The notes under the pieces are model-generated. The model searched no databases. It was not told where the DNA came from and worked only from the letters and a program-made list of their open reading frames with translations. The translations under genes were made by a program, and so were the position numbers. Source: ZC4RG30 sp039932715 (lineage in GTDB: Bacteria; Pseudomonadota; Gammaproteobacteria; Steroidobacterales; Steroidobacteraceae). Taken from it: a DNA stretch of 64,000 nt. Of this stretch, positions 57,107 to 64,000 are shown piece by piece. The stretch spans positions 1-64,000 of the forward strand of contig JBDTPN010000009.1 in assembly GCA_039932715.1 (NCBI GenBank), written 5' to 3'. Positions within the stretch are counted from its first letter, which is position 1. Each line of letters begins with the position of its first letter.

Positions 57107-57162
57107 GTGGCAAGAATCTCACAACAGCCATGGCGTGCTTATCGGTACACATCAATTGAAAA

Positions 57163-57180
57163 CGTAGGCCCTGTCCTACC
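57163..57180. promoter_or_regulatory. CGTAGG-N6-CCTACC palindrome between the small membrane gene and trpL
   Basis: CGTAGG (57163-57168), CCCTGT, CCTACC (57175-57180). Arms GTAGG/CCTAC are perfect and the first 6-mer is identical to the site at 50851. It lies 56 bp from the small membrane protein ATG on one side and 55 bp from the trpL ATG on the other. I favour control of the leftward stress genes, but an effect on trp is possible. Confidence 0.5.
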
Positions 57181-57199
57181 GGGTCATAACCCCCGGTCC

Positions 57200-57229
57200 T
57201 TGACGGCAACAGGAACGGCTGGCCATACT
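57200..57229 (+). promoter_or_regulatory. Predicted trp operon promoter
   Basis: A -35 TTGACG (57200-57205), 18 bases, and a -10 CATACT (57224-57229). Transcription would start about 57236, on or next to the trpL ATG, so the leader peptide may be read from a leaderless message; no Shine-Dalgarno is seen before that ATG. No TrpR-like operator was recognised. Confidence 0.45.
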
Positions 57230-57235
57230 GCCGAA

Positions 57236-57316
57236 ATGACGAATTCCCGCACTTTGCGGCGCTGGTGGTGGCCCCTCTCCCGGAGCGGGGTACTGGTCGT
57301 CGTCGCAAGCGCGTAA
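57236..57316 (+). CDS. trpL: trp leader peptide (TrpL)
   Basis: 26 codons. The peptide contains RRWWWPL: three consecutive Trp codons (57263-57271) at positions 10-12. Ribosome stalling there when Trp-tRNA is scarce frees the segment just downstream. This is the classical sensor of transcription attenuation. The stop is TAA (57314-57316), 22 bases before the terminator stem. Confidence 0.88.
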   Translation: MTNSRTLRRWWWPLSRSGVLVVVASA

Positions 57317-57343
57317 AGCAAGCAAGGTCGTTAACCAGAACCC
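57272..57343 (+). promoter_or_regulatory. trp attenuator: pause hairpin and antiterminator
   Basis: Pause hairpin (1:2): CCCC (57272-57275) with GGGG (57287-57290), extended by CTC/GAG across one mismatch. It starts right behind the Trp codons. Antiterminator (2:3): GGGTACTGGT (57288-57297) with ACCAGAACCC (57334-57343), nine pairs and one A-A mismatch. The 3' arm overlaps the first arm of the terminator at 57339, so the two structures exclude each other, as attenuation requires. Confidence 0.75.
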
Positions 57344-57373
57344 ATCTCCGGCACCACCGGGATGGGTTTTTTA
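57339..57373 (+). terminator. trp attenuator terminator
   Basis: AACCCATC (57339-57346) pairs with GATGGGTT (57361-57368). An inner CCGG/CCGG stem extends it, with a CACCA loop, and TTTTTTATT follows. It is a strong rho-independent terminator 33 bp before the trpE start, stopping the transcript when tryptophan is plentiful. Confidence 0.85.
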
Positions 57374-57405
57374 TTGCCTGAATTTCTTGTCGAGAGGATC
57401 CGAAC

Positions 57406-58794
57406 CTGAAACCGCCATTTGACATAGCAGGGGACCTGGACACGCCGGTATCGGCGTTTGCCAAGCTGGCCGCATTCCAACCGCGCTTCCTGCTGGAAAG
57501 CGTCGAGGGTGGTGAACGGCTGGCGCGCTACTCTTTCATCGGGTTCGGCGATGGGCTGGAAGTGCGCCTGGATTCGCGGGCTCTGACGGTAGGCGCACGC
57601 GCCTTTCCGGTTCCGCAGTCGCGTGACGAACTGCTCAACCGCTTGCGCGAAGCACTTGCCGCCGCGCCGCGCCCGCAGCCGGAACTGCCGGGCATGCCGT
57701 TGGCTGGCGGCCTGGTTGGATTCACTGCCTATGACGTGGTGCGTTTCTTCGAGCGGCTGCCAACGCATCGCGCTCGTTCGCCAGACGCACCCATACTGCA
57801 CTACATCGCCCCCAAATCCCTGCTGGTATTCGACCACCTGACCCGTGGCATTGCTCTGCTGCATGCCGGCACGGAAACCGAGCGCCAGGGCTTGCGCAGT
57901 GAAGTCATCACCGCTTTGCGTGGTGGACTGGCGCAGGCGCCCAACACCAGGGGCAGCTTTGGCGATCCCACGGTTTCGCTGCAACGCGAGGCATACATGG
58001 CCGGTGTGCGTCGCGTGCAGGAATACATCGCCGCGGGCGATGTGTATCAGCTGGTGCTGGCCTCACGTTTCGAGGGAAAACACGACCTGGATCCGTTCCA
58101 GGTCTATCGTGCGCTGCGCCTGATCAATCCCTCTCCTTATATGTATTTCTGCCGTCTGGGGGGTCTGTCGGTAGTGGGCTCTTCACCTGAGGCGCTGGTG
58201 AAACTGAGCAATGGTCATGCTGAATTGCGCCCCATCGCCGGCACGTTGCCGCGCATGGCCGATCCGGTGGCGGATGCGGACAACGAGCGCCGCCTGCTGG
58301 CCGATCCCAAGGAAAACGCCGAGCACGTGATGCTTGTGGACCTGGCACGCAATGACCTGGGCCGCGTGGCGCGCGCTGGCACGGTACACGTGCACCCGTA
58401 TCGCGCCATCGAGCGCTACAGCCACGTGATGCATATAGTCAGCGGCGTTCACGGTGAACTGGCCGCTGGTCGCGACGCCTTCGACCTGTTTGCCGCGACG
58501 TTTCCGGCCGGTACGCTGGTTGGCGCCCCCAAGGTGCGCGCCATGCAGATAATCGAGGAGCTGGAACCCGTGGACCGCGGTCTGTATGGCGGGACCATCG
58601 GCTATTTCGGAGCGCAGGGCGCCATGGACCAGGCCATCACCATCCGTACCCTGGTATTCGACGGTGACCGCTACAGCTACCAGGCAGGTGCCGGGATAGT
58701 GTCCGACAGTGTTCCCGCCAGTGAATACGAGGAAGTGCTGGCCAAGAGCGCGGTACTGCGCAATGCACTGGCCATGGCGCAGGAGGGGCTGTGA
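57406..58794 (+). CDS. trpE: Anthranilate synthase component I (TrpE), CTG start
   Basis: 462 residues if started at CTG 57406. The conserved TrpE N-terminus PFDIAGDLDTPVSAFAKL and FLLESVEGGERLARYSFIG is coded from 57412 on. In this frame there is no ATG, GTG or TTG between the upstream stop (57379) and GTG 57562, which would delete 52 conserved residues including the feedback-binding LLES motif. AGAGGA lies seven bases before the CTG. The catalytic domain has GDVYQLVLASRF, PIAGTLPR, ENAEHVMLVDLARNDLGRV, FPAGTLVGAPKVRAMQIIEELEP (in pieces) and YQAGAGIVSDSVP. It converts chorismate to anthranilate with TrpG. First structural gene of trpEGDCFBA. Confidence 0.9.
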   Translation: MKPPFDIAGDLDTPVSAFAKLAAFQPRFLLESVEGGERLARYSFIGFGDGLEVRLDSRALTVGARAFPVPQSRDELLNRLREALAAAPRPQPELPGMPLAGGLVGFTAYDVVRFFERLPTHRARSPDAPILHYIAPKSLLVFDHLTRGIALLHAGTETERQGLRSEVITALRGGLAQAPNTRGSFGDPTVSLQREAYMAGVRRVQEYIAAGDVYQLVLASRFEGKHDLDPFQVYRALRLINPSPYMYFCRLGGLSVVGSSPEALVKLSNGHAELRPIAGTLPRMADPVADADNERRLLADPKENAEHVMLVDLARNDLGRVARAGTVHVHPYRAIERYSHVMHIVSGVHGELAAGRDAFDLFAATFPAGTLVGAPKVRAMQIIEELEPVDRGLYGGTIGYFGAQGAMDQAITIRTLVFDGDRYSYQAGAGIVSDSVPASEYEEVLAKSAVLRNALAMAQEGL

Positions 58795-59393
58795 GCAATA
58801 TTCAACCGCGCCTGTTACTGATCGACAACTACGATTCGTTTACTTACAACCTGGTACAGGCTTTCCTGGTGCTGGGCGCCGAGGTTCGCGTGGCGCGCAA
58901 TGACCAGATCACGGTGGAGGAGGCACTGGCCCTGGACCTTACCCATCTGTGCATTTCGCCCGGGCCGGGCACGCCGCGGGATGCAGGCGTCTCCATGGAC
59001 ATGATCCGCGCGTTCACGGGCCGACTGCCGATACTTGGAGTCTGTCTCGGCCACCAGTCCATCGTCGAAGTATTCGGCGGCGATGTGGTGCGTGCCCCGC
59101 GCCTGATGCATGGCAAGACCTCGCTGGTGAACCACGACGGGCGCGGATTGTTCGCGGGACTTGCGCAGCCCTGTGAAGTGGGCCGCTACCATTCATTGAT
59201 CGCCTTGCCTGCCACCATGCCCCCGGATCTGGAAGTCTGTGCCACCACGGCCGAGGGCGAAATCATGGCAGTGCGCCACCGGCGGCATGTCATAGAAGGC
59301 GTGCAGTTCCATCCCGAGAGCGTGCTCACACCCCAGGGCCCGCAGCTGATGGGCAACTTCCTGCGCCTCAGCCCGGCGCGCGAGGGATCATGA
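58791..59393 (+). CDS. trpG: Anthranilate synthase glutamine amidotransferase (TrpG)
   Basis: 200 residues from GTG 58791, overlapping the trpE stop (GTGA). Class I amidotransferase: LLLIDNYDSFTYNLVQ at the N-terminus, PGPGTPRDAG, nucleophile Cys in LGVCLGHQSIVEVFGG, and the His/Glu pair in GVQFHPESVLTPQG. It supplies ammonia from glutamine to TrpE. Stop overlaps the trpD ATG (ATGA). Confidence 0.95.
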   Translation: MSNIQPRLLLIDNYDSFTYNLVQAFLVLGAEVRVARNDQITVEEALALDLTHLCISPGPGTPRDAGVSMDMIRAFTGRLPILGVCLGHQSIVEVFGGDVVRAPRLMHGKTSLVNHDGRGLFAGLAQPCEVGRYHSLIALPATMPPDLEVCATTAEGEIMAVRHRRHVIEGVQFHPESVLTPQGPQLMGNFLRLSPAREGS

Positions 59394-60457
59394 GCACGAG
59401 TCTTGTCTCACTGCGCCGTTGGCTGGACGATCTGCTGGAGCGGCGCGCACTGTCTACTGAGGACGCGCGGCAACTGCTGGTGGGCATGATCGATCCGCAA
59501 GTGCCGCCGGCGCTTGCCGGTGCAGTGCTGGCGGCCATTCGTGCCAAGACGGTGACGCCCGAAGAACTGCGCGGCTACGCACTGGGCATGCGCAGCCTTG
59601 CGCGGCAGCCGGCTATCGAGTCCGGCATTGACGCCGTGGACATAGTCGGAACCGGTGGTGACAAATCCGGCAGCTTCAATCTTTCCACCGGTGCCTCGTT
59701 GCTGACGGCAGCCGCGGGAATGCCGGTGATCAAGCACGGCAATCGGTCGGTATCGAGCAAGGCTGGCAGCGCGGACGTACTGGAGGCATTGGGACTGCCG
59801 CTACCGCTGGACGAAGAGCGCGCTGCGCAATGTCTTGCCGCGACAAACTTCACGTTTCTGTTTGCGCCTCATTACCATCCGGCAATGAAGGTACTCGGCC
59901 CGGTGCGTGCTGCATTGGGCGTACGCACGGTGGTCAACATCCTGGGCCCGCTGACAAATCCAGCGGCGCCGCCGTTTCATGTAATCGGCGCGTACAACGA
60001 GGCCACTGCGCGATTGATGGCGCAGGCATTGGCCGGCATGCCGATAAAGCGCGCGTTTGTCGTGCATGGCGCAGGAGGCTGGGACGAACCCACGCCACTG
60101 GGTCCGTTCCTGCTGCTGGACGTACACGGTTCGAAGGACGGGTTGGGTGAAGTGCGTGAGTCACGACGCTCACCTGCCGACTACGGCATGCAAATATGCG
60201 ACGAGGCGTCGCTGCAAGGTGCCGACGCCAGCCACAATGCCGCGGCCATGACGCGAGTGCTGCGCGGCGAAGAACGAGGAGCGCATCGTGATGCGCTGGT
60301 GCTGGGTGCAGCACTGGCGCTGGAGGTATCCGGCCGGGCTGAAACTCCCGCGGCCGCTGCAGCAATGGCCGCTGCTGCCATAGATGATGGGCGCGCCAGC
60401 GCGCTGCTGGCCAAACTGGCTGCTTTCTCACGTTCGATCGCGCCGACCGCATCATGA
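59390..60457 (+). CDS. trpD: Anthranilate phosphoribosyltransferase (TrpD)
   Basis: 355 residues. PRPP-binding GTGGDKSGSFNLSTG, KHGNRSVSSKAGSADVLEALG (in pieces), FAPHYHPAMKVLGPVRAALGVRTVFN-type block here reading VRTVVNILGPLTNP, and VHGAGGWDEPTPLG are all present. It joins anthranilate to PRPP. The GWDE motif keeps the family's usual glycine-rich loop with an unusual Trp. Overlaps trpG and trpC by four bases each. Confidence 0.95.
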   Translation: MSTSLVSLRRWLDDLLERRALSTEDARQLLVGMIDPQVPPALAGAVLAAIRAKTVTPEELRGYALGMRSLARQPAIESGIDAVDIVGTGGDKSGSFNLSTGASLLTAAAGMPVIKHGNRSVSSKAGSADVLEALGLPLPLDEERAAQCLAATNFTFLFAPHYHPAMKVLGPVRAALGVRTVVNILGPLTNPAAPPFHVIGAYNEATARLMAQALAGMPIKRAFVVHGAGGWDEPTPLGPFLLLDVHGSKDGLGEVRESRRSPADYGMQICDEASLQGADASHNAAAMTRVLRGEERGAHRDALVLGAALALEVSGRAETPAAAAAMAAAAIDDGRASALLAKLAAFSRSIAPTAS

Positions 60458-61284
60458 GCAGCGACTTCCTTGCCAGCATGGCCGCGAGCAGCCAGGAGCG
60501 CGTTGTCTGTGCGCGGCAGGAATGCAGCGAAGCGGAGCTATTGCGTTGGGCGCTGGCGACGCCGCCCCCGCCGCAGTTGGTGCTGTCGCCGCTGGGCTTC
60601 GATGTCATTGCCGAAGTAAAGCTGAGCTCGCCGGCGGTGGGCGTGCTCAAAGGCGGCGATGAGGACATCAGTGCGCGGGTCACGCAGTACGCCAATGCCG
60701 GTGCAGCTGCAGTGTCGGTGCTGACCGAGCCGCAGCGATTTGCGGGCTCGCTGGATCATCTTGAGCAGGCCGCGCGCGCGCTGGCCGGTTGCGCCGCGGG
60801 CAGGGTGCCGGCCATGCGCAAGGATTTCCTGGTGGATCCCTACCAGGTGATCGAGGCGCGGCTGGCAGGCGCAGGCGGCGTCCTGGTCATCGTGCGCATG
60901 CTGAGCCGCGCCCAACTGGATGCCCTGGTTGCAGCGGCAATGCAGTTGAAACTGTTCGTGCTGGTGGAGACCTTTGACGAGCGCGATATCGAAGTGGCCG
61001 CGCAGTTGGCAGCAAGCGCCAGCAGCATGCTGATCGGTGTCAACAGCCGCGACCTGGTCACCTTGAAAGTGGTGCCGGGACGACTCGAAGAATTGGTGGG
61101 CAGATTGCCTGCGGGCGTGCCGCGCGTGGCCGAAAGCGGCGTGGCTTGTGCGCAAGATGCGGCGCGTCTTGCCGCCTGCGGCTACGACCTGGCATTGATC
61201 GGCAGTGCCCTCATGACCTGCGATGATCCGGGAAAATTGCTTGCATCGATGATCACTTCTGGCCGCGGAGCGCGGGCGCGGTGA
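60454..61284 (+). CDS. trpC: Indole-3-glycerol-phosphate synthase (TrpC)
   Basis: 276 residues, single-function TrpC. Catalytic Lys in VIAEVKLSSPAVG (the common motif is AEIKRASPS, so Arg is Leu here), SVLTEPQRFAGS, MRKDFLVDPYQVIEARLAGA, LVETFDERD, IGVNSRDL and VAESGV. It closes CdRP to indole glycerol phosphate. ATG overlaps the trpD stop; its stop overlaps the trpF GTG. Confidence 0.95.
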   Translation: MSSDFLASMAASSQERVVCARQECSEAELLRWALATPPPPQLVLSPLGFDVIAEVKLSSPAVGVLKGGDEDISARVTQYANAGAAAVSVLTEPQRFAGSLDHLEQAARALAGCAAGRVPAMRKDFLVDPYQVIEARLAGAGGVLVIVRMLSRAQLDALVAAAMQLKLFVLVETFDERDIEVAAQLAASASSMLIGVNSRDLVTLKVVPGRLEELVGRLPAGVPRVAESGVACAQDAARLAACGYDLALIGSALMTCDDPGKLLASMITSGRGARAR

Positions 61285-61919
61285 GCGGCTTCGTCAAGAT
61301 CTGCGGCATCACGGAAGCGCGCGCGGTGCAGGCCGCGCTCGAAGCAGGCGCCGACGCCATCGGTTTCGTGTTCGCATCATCCGTGCGCCAGGTTTCGCCG
61401 CATGAGGCGGCGCAGCTGGCATTGCCAGCACGCGGTCGCGCGTTGTGCGTGGCCGTGACACAGCATCCCAGCGCCGCCCAGCTGGACGCGATATTCAACC
61501 TGTTCAAGCCTGATGTATTGCAGACCGATGTAGAGGATCTCGCGGGCATTGCATTGCCGCATGGCGTGGCCAGCTGGCCGGTGCTGCGCGGCATTGGCCC
61601 CGATGCGGCGGCATCCTATTCTGGCCGACTGTTGTTCGAAGGGCCACGCAGCGGCGCAGGCAATATCGGTGACTGGACCGCAGCGCGTGCCACGGCAAGA
61701 AGTTGTGAATTGATTCTGGCCGGCGGCCTTTCGCCAGCCAATGTGTCGGAGGCCATCGCCACCGTGCGACCTTTCGGCGTGGATGTATCCAGTGGAGTCG
61801 AGGAAGCGCCCGGACAGAAAAGCCGCGCGCTGATCGGATCATTTATTGCGACGGCACGGGCGGCGTTCGCCCGGGTCGTAGAAGTGGAGAAACACAAAAG
61901 TGGCAATCGACAAGGCTGA
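61281..61919 (+). CDS. trpF: Phosphoribosylanthranilate isomerase (TrpF)
   Basis: 212 residues from GTG 61281. The catalytic Cys is in VKICGITEARAVQAAL, ADAIGFVFASSVRQVSP follows, and the catalytic Asp is in FGVDVSSGVEEAPGQKS. It performs the Amadori rearrangement before TrpC. Its last 20 bases overlap the start of trpB. Confidence 0.95.
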   Translation: MSGFVKICGITEARAVQAALEAGADAIGFVFASSVRQVSPHEAAQLALPARGRALCVAVTQHPSAAQLDAIFNLFKPDVLQTDVEDLAGIALPHGVASWPVLRGIGPDAAASYSGRLLFEGPRSGAGNIGDWTAARATARSCELILAGGLSPANVSEAIATVRPFGVDVSSGVEEAPGQKSRALIGSFIATARAAFARVVEVEKHKSGNRQG

Positions 61920-63147
61920 ATCGCGGCGCCTGCTGGACCTGTTGCTGGCGGGCAAGATGCCCGATGCGGCCGGCAGATTTGGTCCCTATGGCGGGCGGTA
62001 TATTCCCGAGACGCTGGTGCCGGCATTTGATCGTCTCAATGACGCGGTGCGCGATATCCTGCCGTCGCAGGATTTTCGCAATGAACTGGCCGGCGAACTG
62101 CGCGACTGGGTGGGGCGTCCTACGGCGATGTCGCCCATGCGCAATCTGTCGAAGCGCTGGGGCGCCGAGGTGTGGTTCAAGCGTGAAGACCTGGCGCATA
62201 CCGGCGCGCACAAGATCAACAATGCACTGGGTCAGGCCCTGATGGCACGGCGCATGGGTGCAAAGCGGGTGGTGGCCGAAACCGGTGCCGGCCAGCACGG
62301 CGTGGCCACCGCGGCGGCTTGCGCCCGCGTTGGCCTGCCCTGTGTTGTCTACATGGGCGAAGTGGACATGGAACGACAGGCGCCCAATGTCGGGCGCATG
62401 CGTCTCATGGGCGCAACGGTGGTGCCGGTGACCAGCGGTGATCGCACGCTGCGCGCGGCCATCGACGAGGCCTTCCGCGACTGGGTCAGTGATCCGCTCA
62501 ATACCTTTTATTGCCTGGGATCGGCCATCGGCCCGCATCCCTATCCCTACCTGGTGCGCGAACTGCAATCGGTGATCAGCCGCGAGGCACGCGCGCAGAT
62601 ACTGGAACGCACGGGCGCACTGCCAGATTGCGTGATCGCCTGCGTGGGTGGAGGCTCCAATGCCATTGGCACCTTTCACGCCTTTCTCGGCGATGCCGAT
62701 GTCGAAATAATCGGCGTGGAAGCCGGGGGTCGCGGCGCAGGACTGGGCGACAACGCTGCCACGCTGGCCACAGGCAGCCCCGGCGTGCTGCACGGCACCT
62801 ACACCATGCTGCTGCAGGACGCCGACGGACAGATACAGGAAACGCACTCGGTGTCGGCTGGCCTGGACTATCCGGGTGTCGGACCGGAACACGCACTGTT
62901 GCGTGAGATCGGACGCGTCAGCTACATCATGGCGCTCGACGACGACGCACTCGACTGCGTGCAGGAGTGCAGCACCCACGAGGGCATACTCCCTGCCATC
63001 GAGTCAGCCCACGCATTGTGGGGCGCACGCGACTGGGCGCGACGCAATCCGGGCAAGCGGATACTGGTGGGGCTTTCCGGGCGTGGCGACAAGGACATGC
63101 CGACGCTGCAGAAGACCCTGCTGGCCAAGCTGGGGGCACGGGCATGA
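61900..63147 (+). CDS. trpB: Tryptophan synthase beta chain (TrpB)
   Basis: 415 residues from GTG 61900 (GGAG ten bases upstream, inside trpF). Motifs: GRFGPYGGRYIPETL, the PLP lysine in HTGAHKINNALGQAL, ETGAGQHGVATA, the phosphate loop CVGGGSNAIGTF, and GLDYPGVGPEHALL. It condenses indole and serine to tryptophan. Stop overlaps the trpA ATG (ATGA), helping 1:1 synthesis of the alpha2-beta2 complex. Confidence 0.97.
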   Translation: MAIDKAESRRLLDLLLAGKMPDAAGRFGPYGGRYIPETLVPAFDRLNDAVRDILPSQDFRNELAGELRDWVGRPTAMSPMRNLSKRWGAEVWFKREDLAHTGAHKINNALGQALMARRMGAKRVVAETGAGQHGVATAAACARVGLPCVVYMGEVDMERQAPNVGRMRLMGATVVPVTSGDRTLRAAIDEAFRDWVSDPLNTFYCLGSAIGPHPYPYLVRELQSVISREARAQILERTGALPDCVIACVGGGSNAIGTFHAFLGDADVEIIGVEAGGRGAGLGDNAATLATGSPGVLHGTYTMLLQDADGQIQETHSVSAGLDYPGVGPEHALLREIGRVSYIMALDDDALDCVQECSTHEGILPAIESAHALWGARDWARRNPGKRILVGLSGRGDKDMPTLQKTLLAKLGARA

Positions 63148-63935
63148 GCGCTGCAACTCCCGCACAACGCTTGAGCGATGCGATTCGAAATGCGCGCGGC
63201 GGCGTGGCCGTGGTGGCGTTCATCACGGCAGGATTCCCGTCACGCGATGCTTTCATCACCGATCTCACGGCAATTGCCAATGAGGCCGACGTGGTGGAGA
63301 TCGGCGTGCCGTTCACAGATCCCATGGCAGACGGGGTCACCATCCAGCGCTCCAGCCTGGCTGCATTGGCGCAGGGGGTGAACCTCAAGTGGATTCTCGA
63401 TTCGATCGCGACGCTGCCCAAGGTGAATGCACAACTGGTATTGATGGGCTATTTCAATCCACTGCTGGCCTATGGTTACGAGGCGCTTGCGGCACGCGCC
63501 GCGCAGGTGGGTGTCAGTGGTTTCATCGTGCCGGACTTGCCCGTGGAGGAAAGTGCCGGTTTTGAGCAGGCCTTGGCACGGCATGGGCTGGCTTTGATAC
63601 GCATGGTGACGCCGGTCACCAGTGCAGCGCGCCTGTCGCAGCTGTGTGCGACGGCCCAGGGCTTTGTCTATGCCGTGTCAATGACGGGCACCACTGGAAA
63701 ATCCGTGGCTGCGCAACCCGGTGCTGCTTCCGTGCCGCAGGCGACGCTGGACTACCTCGACAAGGTGCGCAGCCTGTCGAAAGTGCCGGTGTGTGCGGGC
63801 TTTGGCATCCGCAGTCACGAGCAGGTAGCAGCCCTGGGCCCGCATGTGGATGGCGTGATCGTGGGTTCGGCCCTGATCGAGGCGATGGAGAAGGGTATCT
63901 CCACGGTGGAACTGCTGCGCAAACTGCGCGGCTAG
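63144..63935 (+). CDS. trpA: Tryptophan synthase alpha chain (TrpA)
   Basis: 263 residues from ATG 63144; the open frame continues upstream only as an antisense-like overlap of trpB. Catalytic Glu and Asp are in VEIGVPFTDPMADGVTIQ, with AFITAGFPSRDAF before it, VSGFIVPDLPVEES, YAVSMTGTTGKS and VCAGFGIRSHEQVAAL after. It cleaves indole glycerol phosphate and channels indole to TrpB. Last gene of the operon; its TAG sits in a CTAG shared with a convergent gene. Confidence 0.96.
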   Translation: MSAATPAQRLSDAIRNARGGVAVVAFITAGFPSRDAFITDLTAIANEADVVEIGVPFTDPMADGVTIQRSSLAALAQGVNLKWILDSIATLPKVNAQLVLMGYFNPLLAYGYEALAARAAQVGVSGFIVPDLPVEESAGFEQALARHGLALIRMVTPVTSAARLSQLCATAQGFVYAVSMTGTTGKSVAAQPGAASVPQATLDYLDKVRSLSKVPVCAGFGIRSHEQVAALGPHVDGVIVGSALIEAMEKGISTVELLRKLRG

Positions 63936-64000
63936 GGTTTCCGGCCGATGAGGATAGCGCTGAAAAACGGGAACGGTTCGCCAACGCTCGGGATCACCCT
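63932..64000 (-). CDS. 3' end of a convergent gene, possibly a methyltransferase
   Basis: The last 22 codons and stop of a minus-strand frame running off the right edge, ending VGEPFPFFSAILIGRKP. Such endings are common in class I SAM-dependent methyltransferases. The stop shares CTAG with trpA. Too short for a firm assignment; a + strand ATG at 63948 opens a competing frame without a clear ribosome site. Confidence 0.4.
   Translation of the reverse strand, partial: RVIPSVGEPFPFFSAILIGRKP

Noticed and set aside
57562..58794. trpE starting at GTG 57562
   Set aside because: It would delete 52 well conserved N-terminal residues, including the LLES feedback region.
61843..62979. 378-residue antisense frame over trpB
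   Set aside because: trpB is unambiguous on the sense strand, and the antisense product is His/Ala/Arg-rich without any family signature.
1..64000. tRNA, rRNA, insertion sequences or prophage genes
   Set aside because: I looked through the intergenic gaps and saw no cloverleaf, ribosomal signature, transposase or integrase; short or unusual RNAs could still be missed without a covariance search.

Overview
This 64 kb window is high-GC, tightly packed bacterial chromosome. Several traits point to a gammaproteobacterium, perhaps near Steroidobacterales or Nevskiales: tesA divergent from ybbA-ybbP, OxyR with its two redox cysteines, YajQ, a FadD-type acyl-CoA ligase, and a trp operon with a leader-peptide attenuator. 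The placement is inferred from gene content and was not tested by phylogeny. No rRNA, tRNA, CRISPR array, prophage or insertion sequence was seen.

Layout. 1-2050 looks like an accessory edge: a 24-bp tandem repeat coding a Gly/Thr/Ala-rich C-terminus, a terminator, and two AT-richer DUF6502-like genes. 1955-20635 is mostly housekeeping and lipid or redox metabolism: tesA-fadD, ybbA-ybbP, a membrane metallophosphoesterase, a DUF4139 protein, a degenerate EAL protein, a LysR/acyl-CoA dehydrogenase pair, an operon of nitroreductase, oxyR, an LCAT-like hydrolase and a membrane protein, then GNAT, OsmC and yajQ. 20662-29860 is a tightly coupled eight-gene operon for the N-methylglutamate route of methylamine oxidation (mgdABCD, gmaS, mgsABC), with a divergent XRE-cupin regulator. 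30536-45775 holds a HerA-like ATPase, an exported MDR oxidoreductase, a PQQ-type sugar dehydrogenase, an 8.5-kb cyclic beta-1,2-glucan synthase gene, an FAD oxidoreductase and small proteins.

45832-50729 is a four-gene operon in which a TonB-dependent receptor, a YfiR-like periplasmic protein, a hybrid histidine kinase with a CHASE8-like sensor and a single-domain response regulator follow one another. 50921-57106 looks like a stress and envelope island: a CHASE3/HisKA_3 kinase, a small lipoprotein, a cardiolipin synthase, superoxide dismutase, a ferritin-like protein, DUF883, DUF1328, a receiver protein, a NarL-type regulator and a small membrane protein. Matching CGTAGG-N6-CCTAC palindromes lie upstream of the kinase and of the small membrane protein, with weaker copies upstream of DUF1328 and the lipoprotein. 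I propose that the NarL-type regulator binds them and that this is a self-contained regulon.

57200-63935 is a complete tryptophan operon, trpL-trpEGDCFBA. All parts of classical attenuation are visible: a leader peptide with three consecutive Trp codons, a pause hairpin, an antiterminator and a terminator. trpE appears to start at a CTG codon. The window ends in the 3' end of a convergent gene, possibly a methyltransferase.
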